Source: Platynereis dumerilii (lineage: Eukaryota; Annelida; Polychaeta; Phyllodocida; Nereididae). Taken from it: 64,000 nt of DNA. Positions within the stretch are counted from its first letter, which is position 1. The number at the start of each line of letters is the position of its first letter. The notes below the pieces were generated by a model, which was not told where the DNA came from, searched no databases, and was given only the letters and a program-made list of their open reading frames with translations. Location: positions 205,937 to 269,936 of the forward strand of contig JAPTHN010000116.1 in NCBI GenBank assembly GCA_026936325.1, in the 5' to 3' direction. Below are positions 10,841 to 23,006 of this stretch, piece after piece. Both the position numbers and the translations under genes were made by a program.

Positions 10841-11904
10841 TTTTTTTTTTTTATTCCAAACAAATTGCAAACAAGTAATAACACAGTATATAAATCATAA
10901 AATCATAAAAGAATAATAATATAAGATATTAAAATAAAATTAGAAAAAAGAAAGCAACAAGTATTTATATCTAACACTTTAAATTAAATTTACCTAACAC
11001 AATGGAGACAAATACACAATCAAGAAAATTATCTAAATATTAGTTTTAAAAGTATTAAGTTCCCTCAAAAGACTTTCATACCGTAAAACCTTTTTGCACT
11101 TTAATAACACTTTAATGTAATACAATAAATCATAACGGAACCATAACATTGCAGTTTCAATATTTACAAATTTCTTTTCAAATTTAACATAGTTGCGTCT
11201 TTTCCATATAGTATATCTAGCAAGGGACAATATAAAACTAAATAGGTAACATTTTTTCCTTCCCGTTTCCTTTTCTGTTATTCCTAACATTTTATGAACA
11301 TCTTTCACAACAAAATAATGGTGGCACAATAAACTTAATAGTTTTCTGGACATATTTCCAATATTCTTCTCATCCATCACAATCAACAAAAAGATGTTTC
11401 ACATTTTCGATTTTACTACATATAACACATTCTCCATTTGATAATTTCATTAATAATAATCTACTTTCGGTATTCAAAACACCATGGAACGACTTATAAT
11501 TGAAATCTATAATTTTTTTAGGCACTATTTCATTCTTAATACTAAATGAAAAATAATTGTTCCACTGAAAATTAAGCTGTGGAAACTTTTCTTCCCAGTA
11601 TTGAAAACTCTTGATTTTTACACGTTTCCTGGTCATCAACAAATAATATATGTCTTTACTGGTTAACATACCCAATTGTTTAAATTTTCCTTTTTCATTT
11701 ATCTTAACTTCTAAATTTAGCAAATCCGTTGGGCCCAGATCAGTCACAATTTCTTTTTTACTGAAAGTGTTTGGTTCTTTCCATTGACTAGGTAAACCAC
11801 CTTTTAATTTAGACATATCAAAAAACAATCCTAATTTTTCAAATCTTGTGCAATAAGTTCTTCATTTATCCCTCCTTCTGGTTTTATAATATGACCAACT
11901 GAGA
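10841..11904 (-). mobile_element. 5'-truncated Tx1/L1-like LINE 3' end
   Basis: On the minus strand two adjoining frames (11828-11370, 11389-11033) read as the C terminus of a LINE ORF2: a cysteine/histidine motif CVICSKIENVKHLFVDC followed by a LARYTIWKRRN block typical of L1/Tx1 elements. A frame change lies between them. The 3' end carries an A tail (T run at 10841-10855 on the plus strand). Flanks GATTATTAC and GATATTAC look like an imperfect target duplication. It is inserted a few bases past the stop codon of gene B and is absent from paralogue A. Confidence 0.7.
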
Positions 11905-11906
11905 TA

Positions 11907-12075
11907 TTACTTACTTTTCATATAATCTTTAGTCAGTTTGTTGCTGTATAGAAATATCGGAATAGGTCGATTTTCAACATTGCAACCAATGCGAGCAATT
12001 GTGACTAACGTCCATCCATTGTCCAAACTGCACTCTCCATGATACATGATGTAGAATGTCCTCATTGTTGCATAT
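11907..12075 (-). CDS. Paralogue B exon 4 (terminal)
   Basis: Acceptor GATTTGTAG, then MRTFYIMYH, DNGWT and ENRPIPIFLYS to KSK and TAA at 11907-11909. The same KSK-stop is kept in A, which supports it as the true end. Confidence 0.8.
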
Positions 12076-15000
12076 CTACAAATCGAAATGAAATGTGTCT
12101 ACATAATAATCTGTGTGTGAGTGTTGAAGAATGAATGATCAGTGGTATATTAAATTGGAAGGTCATTGAGCCATGACCTCCCCCGTCCCCAGACCCACAA
12201 TTAAAATGGTGATAGAATTTTGACTACAGAAGGTCGACTAGTGAAGTCATAGTTAGCTTTCCAAGCAGCTAGTTGAAGTTCACTCAAGTCAAGTCAGACT
12301 AGAGTCAGCTAAAGTCAAGTCATTGTGGCATAACTTAACCAATTTTTGCCTCATAAATGGTTTTGGTATCATTTTAAACAGCATAAAGAGCACAACACAT
12401 ATTTCATACTTTTTGAAAACTTTTTAAAGTCTATGCAACATAATAAATATCCCTAAAAATCTCTCACATTTCCTACATGCACAATTCTCCGCGCGCACAA
12501 GTTTTGAAAATTTTGAAATTATAATGTACTGTTAAAAAATATTTAGCAAAAGCCCCTAGTAAATATCATTATGATGCTGAAGCCAGCTGAAGTTAATTGA
12601 AGTCGAGTGAAGTCAGAGTTTAACAACTTAGCTGACTGGTCTGTTGAAGTTCTTGTCAAGCAAGTCAAAGTTTTAACTCTGACTGACTTCGGGGTCTACT
12701 CACATTCCTTGAGTGAACTCAGAAGGAGTTGGGATTGAACTGTTCAGATCTTCATAGGAAGAAGCAATAATTCTTGCTTGTGTGAAGAAATTTGATATTG
12801 CGCTTCCAATGCTGTTGAAATCAATGAACATTCTCTCCTCCCAGTTCTTGTAGAATGAGATTCTGATCTACAATGAACAGAAACATTCTGAAAACAGTTA
12901 AAATGCAAAGTTACAATGTGATTGAGCCTCTACATAAGATAATGACATGTAGTAGTCCGAGCTTTACTTCTGTTCCCAGAAAATGCAGCCATGCAGTTTC
13001 TGGGTCAGAGACCATTGCCCCTTATGAATTCGATCTCCTCATTTCTCCCTTGTAATTTTTTTCCTAGTAACCAAACTTGTCATGTGGTGTGCCCTCAAGA
13101 TATACATTGTAGATAAAGTCTTAAACTGAGATTAAACCATTTATCACTCCTTGGAATTTGTGATCAACTAAATAACGTCCTCTGCAACGTCCATGACCTC
13201 AGCTGAACCCGTGAAAGTGACAGTGACGTTATCAACAATGCCTATGACGTCACTTCAGTTGGGCAGAGTTTCATGGCCGCAAACGAAGGAAAATGTGACA
13301 GCTTGATGAATCTTCAATCGGTAGGCTAATTCTTTGATTTCTCTCTCATAACTAAATGTAGACACTTTACATTTGTTGTACCGGTATAAACTTTTTCAGG
13401 CATGCGACACAACTTAGTGTCAACAGAATTTTTAGTTATGTTGTAGTTATTCCAGCGACACTGTTTTTAGGGGTGATCGAGTTCATTCAATACAAGTGGC
13501 CCCGACTAGACATGTAGGGGCATAGGCGTAGGAGGTCATTAGATTTGGTCCCAAAAATTAATGCCCAAATTGCTGCACAAATCCAAATACACAAAATGTT
13601 CTGCCTGAAAAAGCCTTTTCTACATTTCGAGGAGTGCTAAAGCGCCACAGGTTCCTGCCTCCAGTGCCAATGTGTACGGGGGACTTGGGTAAGCTGTGCC
13701 ATTCATTGCTGTAGGTTGGTGATTGTCCAAAAAAACTAAGTTTTCAGTAGTAGCCACATAAAATACAGGTTTTCAGCCCTGTTTTTAACACTTGAGTATT
13801 GCTATACATTGTCACATTTTAATGATTTTGATGACTGTCATGAATTTAGACTTTGATATCAGATGCAAAATATGATTCTTTTTTTGGTTCCAAGCAAAAT
13901 AGTTAGTTGGTAATAGCTATTAGATCATATTTTAGCCCACAAATACAGCAGTATGATATAAGTTGTTTTGGTGAACCTTCTCAAAGACAGTCCAATAAAT
14001 AATTCAAGCAATAATTAATCTACCTCGGAACATTTGTCCCAGCTTGTGTCAACCAAACTTGATCGGAAGGTCTTCATATTATTTGGATTTTCAGTTGCAT
14101 CCTCAGCTGATCCAACACTTCCAGGGTTCAACCAAGTTTGTGTGATATTGATTCCTGTGCCTGGGGTTGCCCTGAATAACCATGTCCAATTCTGAAAAAA
14201 AAAAAAATTATAATAACCTGAACTTCATTGGCGGGGGTGGGGCAGTCCCCTGCTCCCCCCTCCCATACGCCATATTTTCTGGTGTCACTTTCCCTATAAT
14301 ACATGCATGTCCTAGAAGGGTCAACATTTGAAAACTTTGAAATTTCAGCTGAAAAATGTTTGAACATTTGTCGGTCCAGAAATGCCTATTTAAGTTGGCA
14401 TTGGGTAGGTCAAACTGTCAGCTATCACTGCACTTTCATGTCCAAGGGTCCCAATGCTCTGGTGATCTGTACTGATATGATAAATACAGCTGTAATGTTT
14501 TTTGACTCTCTTAAAAATCACACTTGTAACTAAACAATCCTGACCACTTAGGGCTAAATAATCAATTACAAATGATTAGGAAAGTGGTATGCATGTTTTG
14601 GGCCAAGTTTCAGGTCTCTAGCCCAATTATTTTTGCGATACTGCATTTTTGTCAATTAAAATACCAAATATGTGTGTCACTAGCATCACGTCTATAACTT
14701 GAAATCCGCACCACTTAGAGCTGAAGAATGTATTACCAACGTATGGGAAAGTGGCTATTCTGCACACATTAAACTATATTTCAGGTCTCTATAACCAATA
14801 GTTATTGAGATAGAACATTTTCTTGAACCAGAAATTTACGAACAGAAACAAAAATACTATTTTCACCAATAGTTTGGATTCTGAATAACAAAGATGATCT
14901 CCACTACTCCCTCAAGTGCCCAATGTCACTGCTGAACCATATTTCAGATGCTAGAAAATGATAAAATGTCATTGGCACCCCATATTTGATTAGTAACTTC

Positions 15001-18000
15001 AGAGGAGCATCAAACTTCATACTAAGCATATGAGATTCAAGGAAAATGCAGAAATGCCATGTAATATTCTGTTGAAACATTTATTGATAATACATATTCA
15101 ACCAATTTCAACTGCAGTGACTTGCAATGAAATTTTAGTGAGTTAAAAGCAATAAGTCATTTTTGACATGATGCTAATGACAGCGTGATGCTAATGATAA
15201 TAATGGTAAAAATATTTGCTGGGACCAGTGCAAAACTGGCAGTCTGGGAAAATGTGCATGCAATGTACTTATGAACAACAGAAACATGTTCACAGTGATT
15301 CTGGCCCAGAAATATGCAGTCAAAATTGAGCAGAAAGGCGTTTGCTAATGATAAATTAAGATAGGACAACTGACATGCCAACAGCAATACTCAAATATTG
15401 TGGTTTACATAAAAGATGCAGAGCTACAGATAGTGCAGTAATTTTCTAGGGTTCTCAGACAACATCAGACACAAGGTTTTCTCACCGAATGTGTGTCCCT
15501 TTCTTTTTTATTAAGAAACAAATCTGATGTGATGCTACTGACGCAATATTGTGGACATTGACATAACAATCTCCTGCTCTTGTACAGAATATTATTTCAG
15601 CTCTTGGTAACTAGATTTTAGAAGGGTGATAGTCAAGTCTCAATGTATGGAAGAGTTTAATTGAATCAGGATTCTGTACTAGTTTTTGTGACGCGATCTT
15701 TCAAAGAAAATGTGGGTGGAGACAGGCCATTTTCAGGGGGGTTGGCCACTTCAACGCTATTTTTGGATGGGACAAAAGTAACCTGTGACATTTGTTTGGT
15801 GATACAAATTTTGCTAATATCCTAGTCTATGACAAATAACAACCAGAGGTCCTGCCTTTGCCTTCCTGTCATCATAAATTATTGTTAAACACTGGAGACA
15901 AGAATTTCAGACTTACCAAATTTTGACCCAGAAATAAACATTCAAATTCATTCTCAGTGTCTACAATTATCAAATCAGGTAAAGAAGATGTTGGATGCAC
16001 AGGGGTTTTTGCACCAATATTTTTGTTGTTTATAACTATATAATTTAAAGGGAATTCACCATTTTATGTTGAGATGTCAATGTCTTAAACAGCCAGCTCT
16101 TGAAGAGGCAATATACAAGCCTGGTGTCAATGAATAATGTGAAGGGCTAGCATGACACCCAGTCTTTGATGTCTGAAAGTTTCATGGAACTGCTGCAAAC
16201 AACAGCTGAAGGGTTGACTAGCGAATTTGTTGTTGATTTTCTGGGCAATCGGGGAATAGAAGCTGTTTCATGGATTCTGGCACTCAGGGTAGCCAATTTG
16301 AAAGATGAGGCTAAAAAATGCCTCCAAAATTTGGTCACCATTCCAAGGAATATATTTGATATAACAGGCCATTCAACTCACTTCAATTCGCAACCAATGG
16401 CCAAAGTATTTCTCATTATTTCCTGCATCACAACTATTCACAGCAGCTCTCATCATGGTTTTTTGGCATATTTCAAGCTGGCTGGTGAAGAGCAGCAGAT
16501 CATGATGGCAAGATATCAAAATACCTTTATTTGAAAATACAAACGAAATAAAGTTTGCTAGACAGCATTCATTTCAGCAAAACTAACTTCTGAGGATGAT
16601 TATTGTTTGTTTTATCATCTCCATCCCCTGGTTTGCAACCAGAGCAGATTTTACCAGCATGTTTGAAGGAAGTCTTGAAACATACTCCATTCGCATTTCA
16701 AGCTTTTCACACTTTTTTGGCCTTGAAACTGCTCCCATTGGGTCAGTAGAAGTCCTAAATGCATGACATTTTCGCAGCATGATTGGGGGATGTTGGTGAT
16801 TAACCAAGGCCATTTTATTGGATGTCATAACTGATTTAAACATGTGTAGATTGACTTCAATCGAATTTTAGGTTGTTTATAAATTATTATGGTGAATTCC
16901 CGTCATATTATATTATACAAATACGGCATGATATGAGTGCAATATGAAAATTTATTTGCACGAGGAAATTCATATTGAACGAGGGCGCAGCCCGAGTTCA
17001 ATATGAATTTACGAGTGCAAATAAGTTTTCATATTGCACGATAATAAGTGCCGTATTTGTTTTATTACATGACCGCTATGCTTCCAATATAATGTTCCAT
17101 TCCGAAAAAAAAAAAAATTTCAGAAACTTTTTTTTTTCAGTCAAAAAACAAAATGAAAAAAATAATTTTTTTGGAAATTTTTTTTTTTCTTATAAAAACT
17201 CATATTGCACTCTAACCATGCAATATGAAAAAATCTGAAAAAAAAAAAAAAAATTGTAAAAAATTTTTTTTGGAAAAATCTCATATTGCACCCGAACCAT
17301 GCAATATGAGTTTTTATGATGTCGTCATGTGACTGATTTAGGCCAATCAGCATCGCTCTAGCATAGCGGTCATGTGATAAATATTTATATTTTACACAAA
17401 GATAATAGGTGCAAAAACCCCTATTAGTCAGGTCACATTTTCAAAAAAGTGAACACCCCAAGGCATTTTTTAGTAGAAGCAGGCAACAAATTGATTCTTA
17501 TGTAAAATTTTCCGTAGATTTCAAATTTCACTGTTGCCAAGCTGAAATATGACTCCTTCACCCCCTAATTAGCATAAAACAAGATGGCCGCCAATTTCCT
17601 TTGTTTAGGGATAATTTGGATTCTACTTGCACTAGGACAACAAGTAAAAGGTGTATTTGATGTTTTTTGACCTGCTGAGTTCAAATTTGGTGACTACAAA
17701 GTTGAATTATGACTCCTTAACCCCCTAATTAGCATAAAACAAGATGGCCGCCAATTTTTTCCTAATTTTTTCTTGTTAGCAATATTTTGACTTCTAATTG
17801 CACTGGCGCAACAAGCAGAAGGTGCATTTTGAGGTTTTTGACCTGCTGAATTCAAATTTTGACACTAAAAAGCTGAATTATGAATTATTCACTCATAATT
17901 AGCATCAAACAAAATGCCCGCCAATTTCCGTTGTTGTGCGATAATTTTGCTTTTGATTGCACCAGGACATCAAGTGAGTCACTTGATGTGAGGAGTGTAT

Positions 18001-21000
18001 TTTGATGGTTTTTGACATCTTGAATAGAAATTGGGCGACTACAAAATATAATTTTGACCCCTTCACCCACAATTAGCGTACACAAGGTGGCCAAAAATAA
18101 CCCTTGCTTTGCAGTAATTTTTCTTTTGACTGAAATAGGACACAAATTCAAAAAAGCCTCTAGAATCTTTTTTCCTGGCATTTCCTGTTTATACTTGGTA
18201 GCCATGCTAGGAGTGGGCTATGGGGGGGGGGCTTTCATTCGGCATGGTTTCATTTTTGCTAAAACTGTCTACCCTCCGAAAGCTAAATAAATGTTGCTGT
18301 CAGTGTCGAAAATATCCTCTGAAACACTAAATGCTCCCATGTATTTTCAGTTTCTCCTATTCTAATCACTAAGTAAGTAATTTTTAACCAGTCAAAATGG
18401 ATGTGAATGGATAGGCCTTGATGTCAGCTTTCATTTGGCATCTTTGTATCCTTGTCGCTACAAGTTTCAACCCTCCAAAAGCTAAATAAATGTTCCTGTC
18501 AGTGTCAAAAATTTCTTCCGAAACACAAAATCCTCCGATGTATTTACAATTTCCCCTATCCGAATCACTATAAAACTGATTTTTAACAGTAAAATGGATG
18601 TAAATGGATAGCCATAGATGTCCGCTTTCATTTGGCACCTTTGTTTCCTTCCTACTGCAACTATCAATCCTCCCAAAGCTATATAAATATTACCGCCAGT
18701 ATCGATAATCTCCCAAGAAACACAAAATCCTATCATGTATTTCAATTTCATCCTATCCTAATTACTGGAAAATTCAATTTTAACCAGTCAAAATGGATGT
18801 GGATGGATAGCCCTTGATGTCAGCTTTCATCTGGCTCTTTGGTTTCCTTGTTACTGCAAATGTTAACTCTTCAAAATCTAAATAAATGTAGCTATCAGTT
18901 TCAAAAATCTCTTCTGAAACACAAAATCGTCCCTTGCATTTTCAATGTCACCTAACTTAATCACTGGATAAGTCAGCTTTAACCAGTCAAACTGGATGTG
19001 GATGGATAGCCCTTGACATCAGCTTTCATTTGGCACCTTTTTTTCCTTCTTACTGCAACTATTAATCCTCCAAAAGCTAAATAAATATTACCATCAGTGT
19101 CGATAATCTCCTAAGAAATACAAAATCCTCCTATTTATTTTCAATTTCACCTATCCTAATAACAGGAAAATTCATTTTTAACCAGACAAAATGCATTTGG
19201 ATGGATAGCCCTTGATGTCTGCTTTCATTTTGCACCTTGGTTTCCTTGTTACTGCGAATTTTAACCATCCAAAATCTAAATAAATGTAGCTGTCAGTTTC
19301 AAAAATCTCTTCCGAAACACAAAATCCTCCCATTTTTCAATTTCACCTAACTTAATCACTAGATAAGTCATTTTTAACCAGTCAAAATGGAGGTGGATGG
19401 ATAGCCCTTGATGTCAGCTTTCATTTGCCACCTTTGTTTCCTTGTTACTGCAACTATCAATCCTCCAAAAGCTAAATAAATATTACCATCAGTGTCGATA
19501 ATCTCCTAAGAAATACAAAATCTTCCCATGTATTTTTAATTTCACCTATCCTAATCACTGGAAAATTCTTTTTTAACCAGTCAAAATGGATGTGAATGGA
19601 TAGCCCTTGATGTCAGCTTTCATTTGGCACCTTGGTTTTCTTGATACTGCAAATGTCAACCCTCCAAAATCTAAATAAATGTAGCTGTCAGTTTCAAAAA
19701 TTTCTTCAGAAACACAAAATCCTCCCTTGCATGTTCAAATTCACCTAACTTAATCACTAGATAAGTAGCCTTTAACCAGTCAAAATGGATGGATAGCCAT
19801 TGATGTCAGCTTTCATTTGGCACCTTTGTTTCCTTGTTACTGCAAGTATTAATCCTCCAAAAGCTACCATCAGTATCGATAATCTCCTGAGAAGTACAAA
19901 ATCGTCCCATGTATTTTCAATTTCACCTATCCTAATCACTGGAAAATTCATTTTTAACCAGACAATTTGCATGTGGATGGATAGCCCTCGATGTCAACTT
20001 TCATTTGGCACTTTGGTTTCCTTGTTACTGCAAATGTCAACACTCTAAAATATAAAGAAATGTAGCTGTCAGTGTCAAAATTCTCTTCCGAAACACAAAA
20101 TCCTCCCTTGAATTTTCAATTACACCTAACTGAATCACTAGATAAGTCATTTTTAACCAGTCAAAATGGATGTGGATGGATAGCCCTTGACATCAGCTTT
20201 CATTTGGCAACTTGATGTCCTTGTTACTACAACTATCAACCGTCCAAAAGCTACATAAACATTACCATCAGTGTCGATAATCTCCAAAGAAATACAAAAA
20301 CCTGCCCTTGTATTTTTTTGTTTCACCTATCCTCATCACTATAAAACTCATTTTGACCAACCCAAATGGATGTGGATTGATAGCCCTTGATGTCAGCTAT
20401 CATTTGGCATCTTGATTTCTTTGTTATCACAATTGTCAATCCTCCAAAAGCTAAATAAATGTACCTGTCAGTGTCGAAAATATCATCCGAAACCCTAAAT
20501 CCTCCCTTGTATTTTCAATTTCACCTATCTTAATCATTAGAAAACTAATTTTTAACCTACCCAATGGGATGTGGACGGATAGCCCTTAATGTCAACTCTC
20601 ATTTGGCAGCTTTATATCCATGCTACTACAACTGTCAACCCTCCAAAAGCTAAATAAATATTACTGTCAGTGTAGATAATCTCCTGAGAAACACAAAATC
20701 CTCCTCATGTATTTTCAATTTCACCCATCCATATCACTAGAAAACTAATTTTAACCAACCCAAATGGATGTGGATGGATATCCCTTCATGTCAGCTTTCA
20801 AGTTTCATGTTACTATACATACAATTGTCAACCCTCCAAAGCTAAGTAAATGTTGCTCTCGAAATTTGCTCCAAAACGCTAAATTGACTCATTCTGTACT
20901 GGAAAGAACCCATTTTGAGGCCACACCACAATATCTTGTCTGAATTGTATACTGTATGCTAAGGGTTGAAGTAGTCATAATTCAACTATGTAGTTGTCAC

Positions 21001-22840
21001 ATTTGTGTTCATTGGATGTAACAACATCAAAATACACCTTCTACTTGTTGTCCTAGTGCAAGTAGAAGCCAAATTATCACTAAAAAAGGAAATTGGCAGC
21101 CATTTTGTTTTATGCTAATTAGGGGTTAAGGAGTCATAATTCAACTTTGTAGCCATCAAATTTGAACTCAGCAGGTCAAAAAACATCAAAATACACCTTT
21201 TACTTGTTGTCCTAGTGCAAGTAGAAGCCAAATTATCACTAAACAAAGGAAATTGGCGGCCATCTTGTTTTATGCTAATTAGGGGGTTAAGGAGTCACAA
21301 TTCCACTTTGCAGTCATCAAATTTGAACTCAGCAGGTCAAAAAACATCAAAATACACCTTTTACTTTTTGTCCTAGTGCAAGTGGAAGCCAAATTATCAC
21401 TAAACAAAGGAAATTGGCGGCCATCTTGTTTTATGCTAATTAGGGGGTGAAGGAGTCATATTTCAGCTTGGCAACAGCAAAATTTGAAATCTACAGAAAA
21501 TTTTACATAAGAATCAACTTGTTGCCTGCTTCTACTAAAAAATGCCTTGGGCACTTTAAATAAGCCCTTTTTCTGGAAATGTGACCTGACTATATGGTTG
21601 GATGTGGGCAGAAATATCCCTCAAAATAGCAATTTTGTAATTTTGATATATATATATATATATCAGAGCATTTTTAAAGGATTTTCGACTGGGAGACAAT
21701 CTTTAATACAGTGTCATGACACGCCACATCTATAGATCAGCCAGAAAGCAGAAGTGAGGTTGTAAAGACTGCACGAAGAACATATTTTGTATGGAAAGAA
21801 GAGGCCTTGCTTTCAACTGCTCCCAAGAACGAAACATAATGACAACTAAATATGAATGAACGAGTGTCTGGAGCTGGGAAAATTGGTCTCCCAGTGATAC
21901 CAATTGGCAATGGCTGAGAGTCCAAATCTCTCCACCAAGCTATATATAGGCCAGACCTACTTTTAAAAAGAAACAAGCCACATTATGACATGAAAGGAGG
22001 AGGAAAGAAGAGCTTGCTATTGGAAGCATGTTTGGTTTCCAAACGCTGGGTTTTGCCTTCATTTCCAGCTCTTGTTCTTGTATGCCAATGCCATGTCAAT
22101 GTCTGCACCGAAGGTTTTATTGCCCCCTCTGTTCACTGAGGTGGAAATGACATTTTGAAGAAATATGGATAAACAACGCTCACATCAGCACACGAAAACC
22201 GAAAAGACACCCAGCTCCACCCTCAGACTATCCTTTCTGGATCCTCCACTAAATTTCCAGTTGTACTGAGGGGGGAGGGTTGGTCTAGTGGTAGCGTGCT
22301 GGGCTGCCAATCGCTGGGTCCAGGGTTCGAATCCAGCTCTTGCCGGGTCACCTGGGCCTATGTTGGACAGCTGTTTCAATCATCCTTCGCCTCATTGCTG
22401 TGTCCTCCCCCTGTCCTAATTAGCCTCCCTAGTGCATAAATACAGGAGGTAAAGCCCCAATCATCCATCCATCCATCCATCCAGTTGTACTGATGGCTGT
22501 GCATTCTCCATGCATTTAGATTATTAACACTGCCATGAAAAATTATATTCATTACCTTGAACTTGGCAGCAGTCATCCACCCATCCGCTGACAACATGAT
22601 ATTACTCCTCTCCAAACATTCACACTTTTCAGTCGAAGTTTCGTAATTGATGGCTGATAATCTTTCGCTGAAGCATCCATGAATGCAATGAGTGACACTT
22701 TTTGCTTTAATTCTTCTTATTGGTGTCCCACGAGTTTTGTGTCCACTTACCCAATCATACAGATTGTTGCCATTTGAAGTCACTTTTTCTCCTGACAGTA
22801 AAACCAGTATGATTAACCTTTTGAATGTTGTTATATCCAT
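11907..22840 (-). CDS. Paralogue B: secreted PAN/apple-like protein, 4 exons, 261 residues
   Basis: Exons on the minus strand: 22840-22556, 14191-14024, 12867-12704, 12075-11907 (285+168+164+169 bp; 262 codons with TAA). Splice sites are GT/AG with phases 0, 0 and 2. Residues 1-22 form a probable signal peptide (hydrophobic core LIILVLLSG). Residues 40-95 look like a PAN/apple-like domain with the spacing HCIHGC, AINYE, KCEC. Residues 96-261 form a domain I recognise only by pattern (NWTWLFRATPG, FIDFNS, TFYIMYH, DNGWT). The product is probably secreted or extracellular; ligand unknown. About five in six residues match paralogue A. Intron 1 is 8.4 kb against 0.67 kb in A, almost all of it mobile DNA. 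The stop codon sits inside a GTAAGT donor match. Confidence 0.82.
12232..12695. mobile_element. MITE rich in AAGTCA words in intron 3 of paralogue B
   Basis: The ends carry many copies of AAGTCA, AGTCAAGTCA and their inverses (12232-12320 and 12590-12695), so the element folds on itself. Paralogue A lacks it at the equivalent place (29290-29335). Exact ends are uncertain. The right end reaches the exon 3 donor region. Confidence 0.6.
12704..12867 (-). CDS. Paralogue B exon 3
   Basis: Acceptor TTCATTGTAG, donor GGAAT|GTGAGT, phase 2. Encodes ISFYKNWEERMFIDFN to PSEFTQG. A MITE ends within about 10 bp of the donor. Confidence 0.85.
14024..14191 (-). CDS. Paralogue B exon 2
   Basis: Acceptor TTTTTTCAG, donor GAG|GTAGAT, 56 codons, NWTWLFRATPG to WDKCSE. 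Same length and phase as exon 2 of A. Confidence 0.85.
14200..16049. other. Intron DNA with diverged tandem repeats, no gene
   Basis: Within intron 1 of paralogue B. Two or three diverged units near 14540-14830 share ACCACTTAG, GAAAGTGG and TTTCAGGTCTCTA. The rest shows no protein-like frame. None of it appears in the short intron of paralogue A, so it is inserted DNA of unknown type. Confidence 0.5.
16050..16898. mobile_element. TIR element enclosing a 120-codon open frame
   Basis: The ends GGGAATTCACCAT (near 16050) and its inverse (near 16885-16898) bracket an open plus-strand frame at 16169-16534 (MSESFMELLQTTAEGL... to ...ARYQNTFI). A second coding-like plus-strand stretch lies near 16610-16760 (PGLQPEQILPACLKEVL). 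No transposase recognised. It could be a non-autonomous element that captured gene fragments. Target duplication not clear. Confidence 0.45.
16905..17390 (+). mobile_element. Fold-back MITE, CATATTGCA family, copy 1
   Basis: The word CATATTGCA occurs many times in both orientations. A central hairpin has arms reading AAATTCATATTGAAC around GAGGGCGCAGCCCGAG. The remainder is A/T homopolymer-rich spacer. Outer parts ACAAATACGGCATGATATGA and AGCATAGCGGTCATGTGATA recur inverted at 34396-34900. Confidence 0.75.
17427..21590. mobile_element. 4.2 kb GTCAGGTC transposon with internal satellite array, copy 1
   Basis: TA at 17425-17426 and 21591-21592 flank inverted ends GTCAGGTCACATTTTC. The arms are about 0.65-0.7 kb each, themselves built of three related sub-units (each with CTAATTAGCATAAAACAAGA followed by TGGCCGCCAATTT). 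The core, 18283-20870, is a tandem array with a period of about 195 bp. No transposase. Sits in intron 1 of paralogue B. A related element with the same ends and the same satellite lies at 35116-39357. Confidence 0.85.
18283..20870. repeat. Tandem satellite, about 195 bp x 13
   Basis: Each unit contains, in order, AGCTAAATAAATGTTGCTGT, GAAACACAAAATCCTCCC, TTTCACCTATCCTAATCACT, CAAAATGGATGTGGATGGAT, and GATGTCAGCTTTCATTTGGC. Copies differ by about 10-20 percent. A higher-order alternation (TTACCATCAGTGTCGATAAT versus GTAGCTGTCAGTTTCAAAAA) is visible between neighbouring units. Confidence 0.9.
22270..22480 (+). mobile_element. tRNA-derived SINE
   Basis: Begins with a tRNA-like head holding pol III box A (GGTCTAGTGGTAGCG) and box B (GGGTTCGAATCC), resembling tRNA-Gly by eye, followed by an unrelated body and an ATCC-repeat tail. 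A 13-bp target duplication CCAGTTGTACTGA lies at 22257-22269 and 22481-22493. In intron 1 of paralogue B. Confidence 0.92.
22556..22840 (-). CDS. Paralogue B exon 1: signal peptide and PAN/apple-like domain
   Basis: ATG at 22838-22840 starts MDITTFKRL. The frame also runs further upstream, but the homologous start in paralogue A is this ATG. Ends AAG|GTAATG, phase 0. 95 codons. Confidence 0.85.
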
Positions 22841-23006
22841 TTGACCTGAGACGCTGGTAACCGTTAAAAGTGAATGCAATTGTATGCACAGTTTGCACAA
22901 TGAATTGCAACTTTTTGTTCAAATGTTCAGTAAAAATAACTTTGCGTGTTCATTCGATACGTACTCACATAAGGTACCATTGTTGTTGATTTGAATGCAT
23001 TAGTTA

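Noticed and set aside
22270-22345. tRNA gene
   Set aside because: The arms do not close and it is followed by a SINE body, tail and target duplication.
22376-22900. Longer frame of 174 codons around exon 1 of paralogue B
   Set aside because: The upstream part has no hydrophobic signal and the downstream part runs past a good donor. The homologous start and donor in A set the limits.
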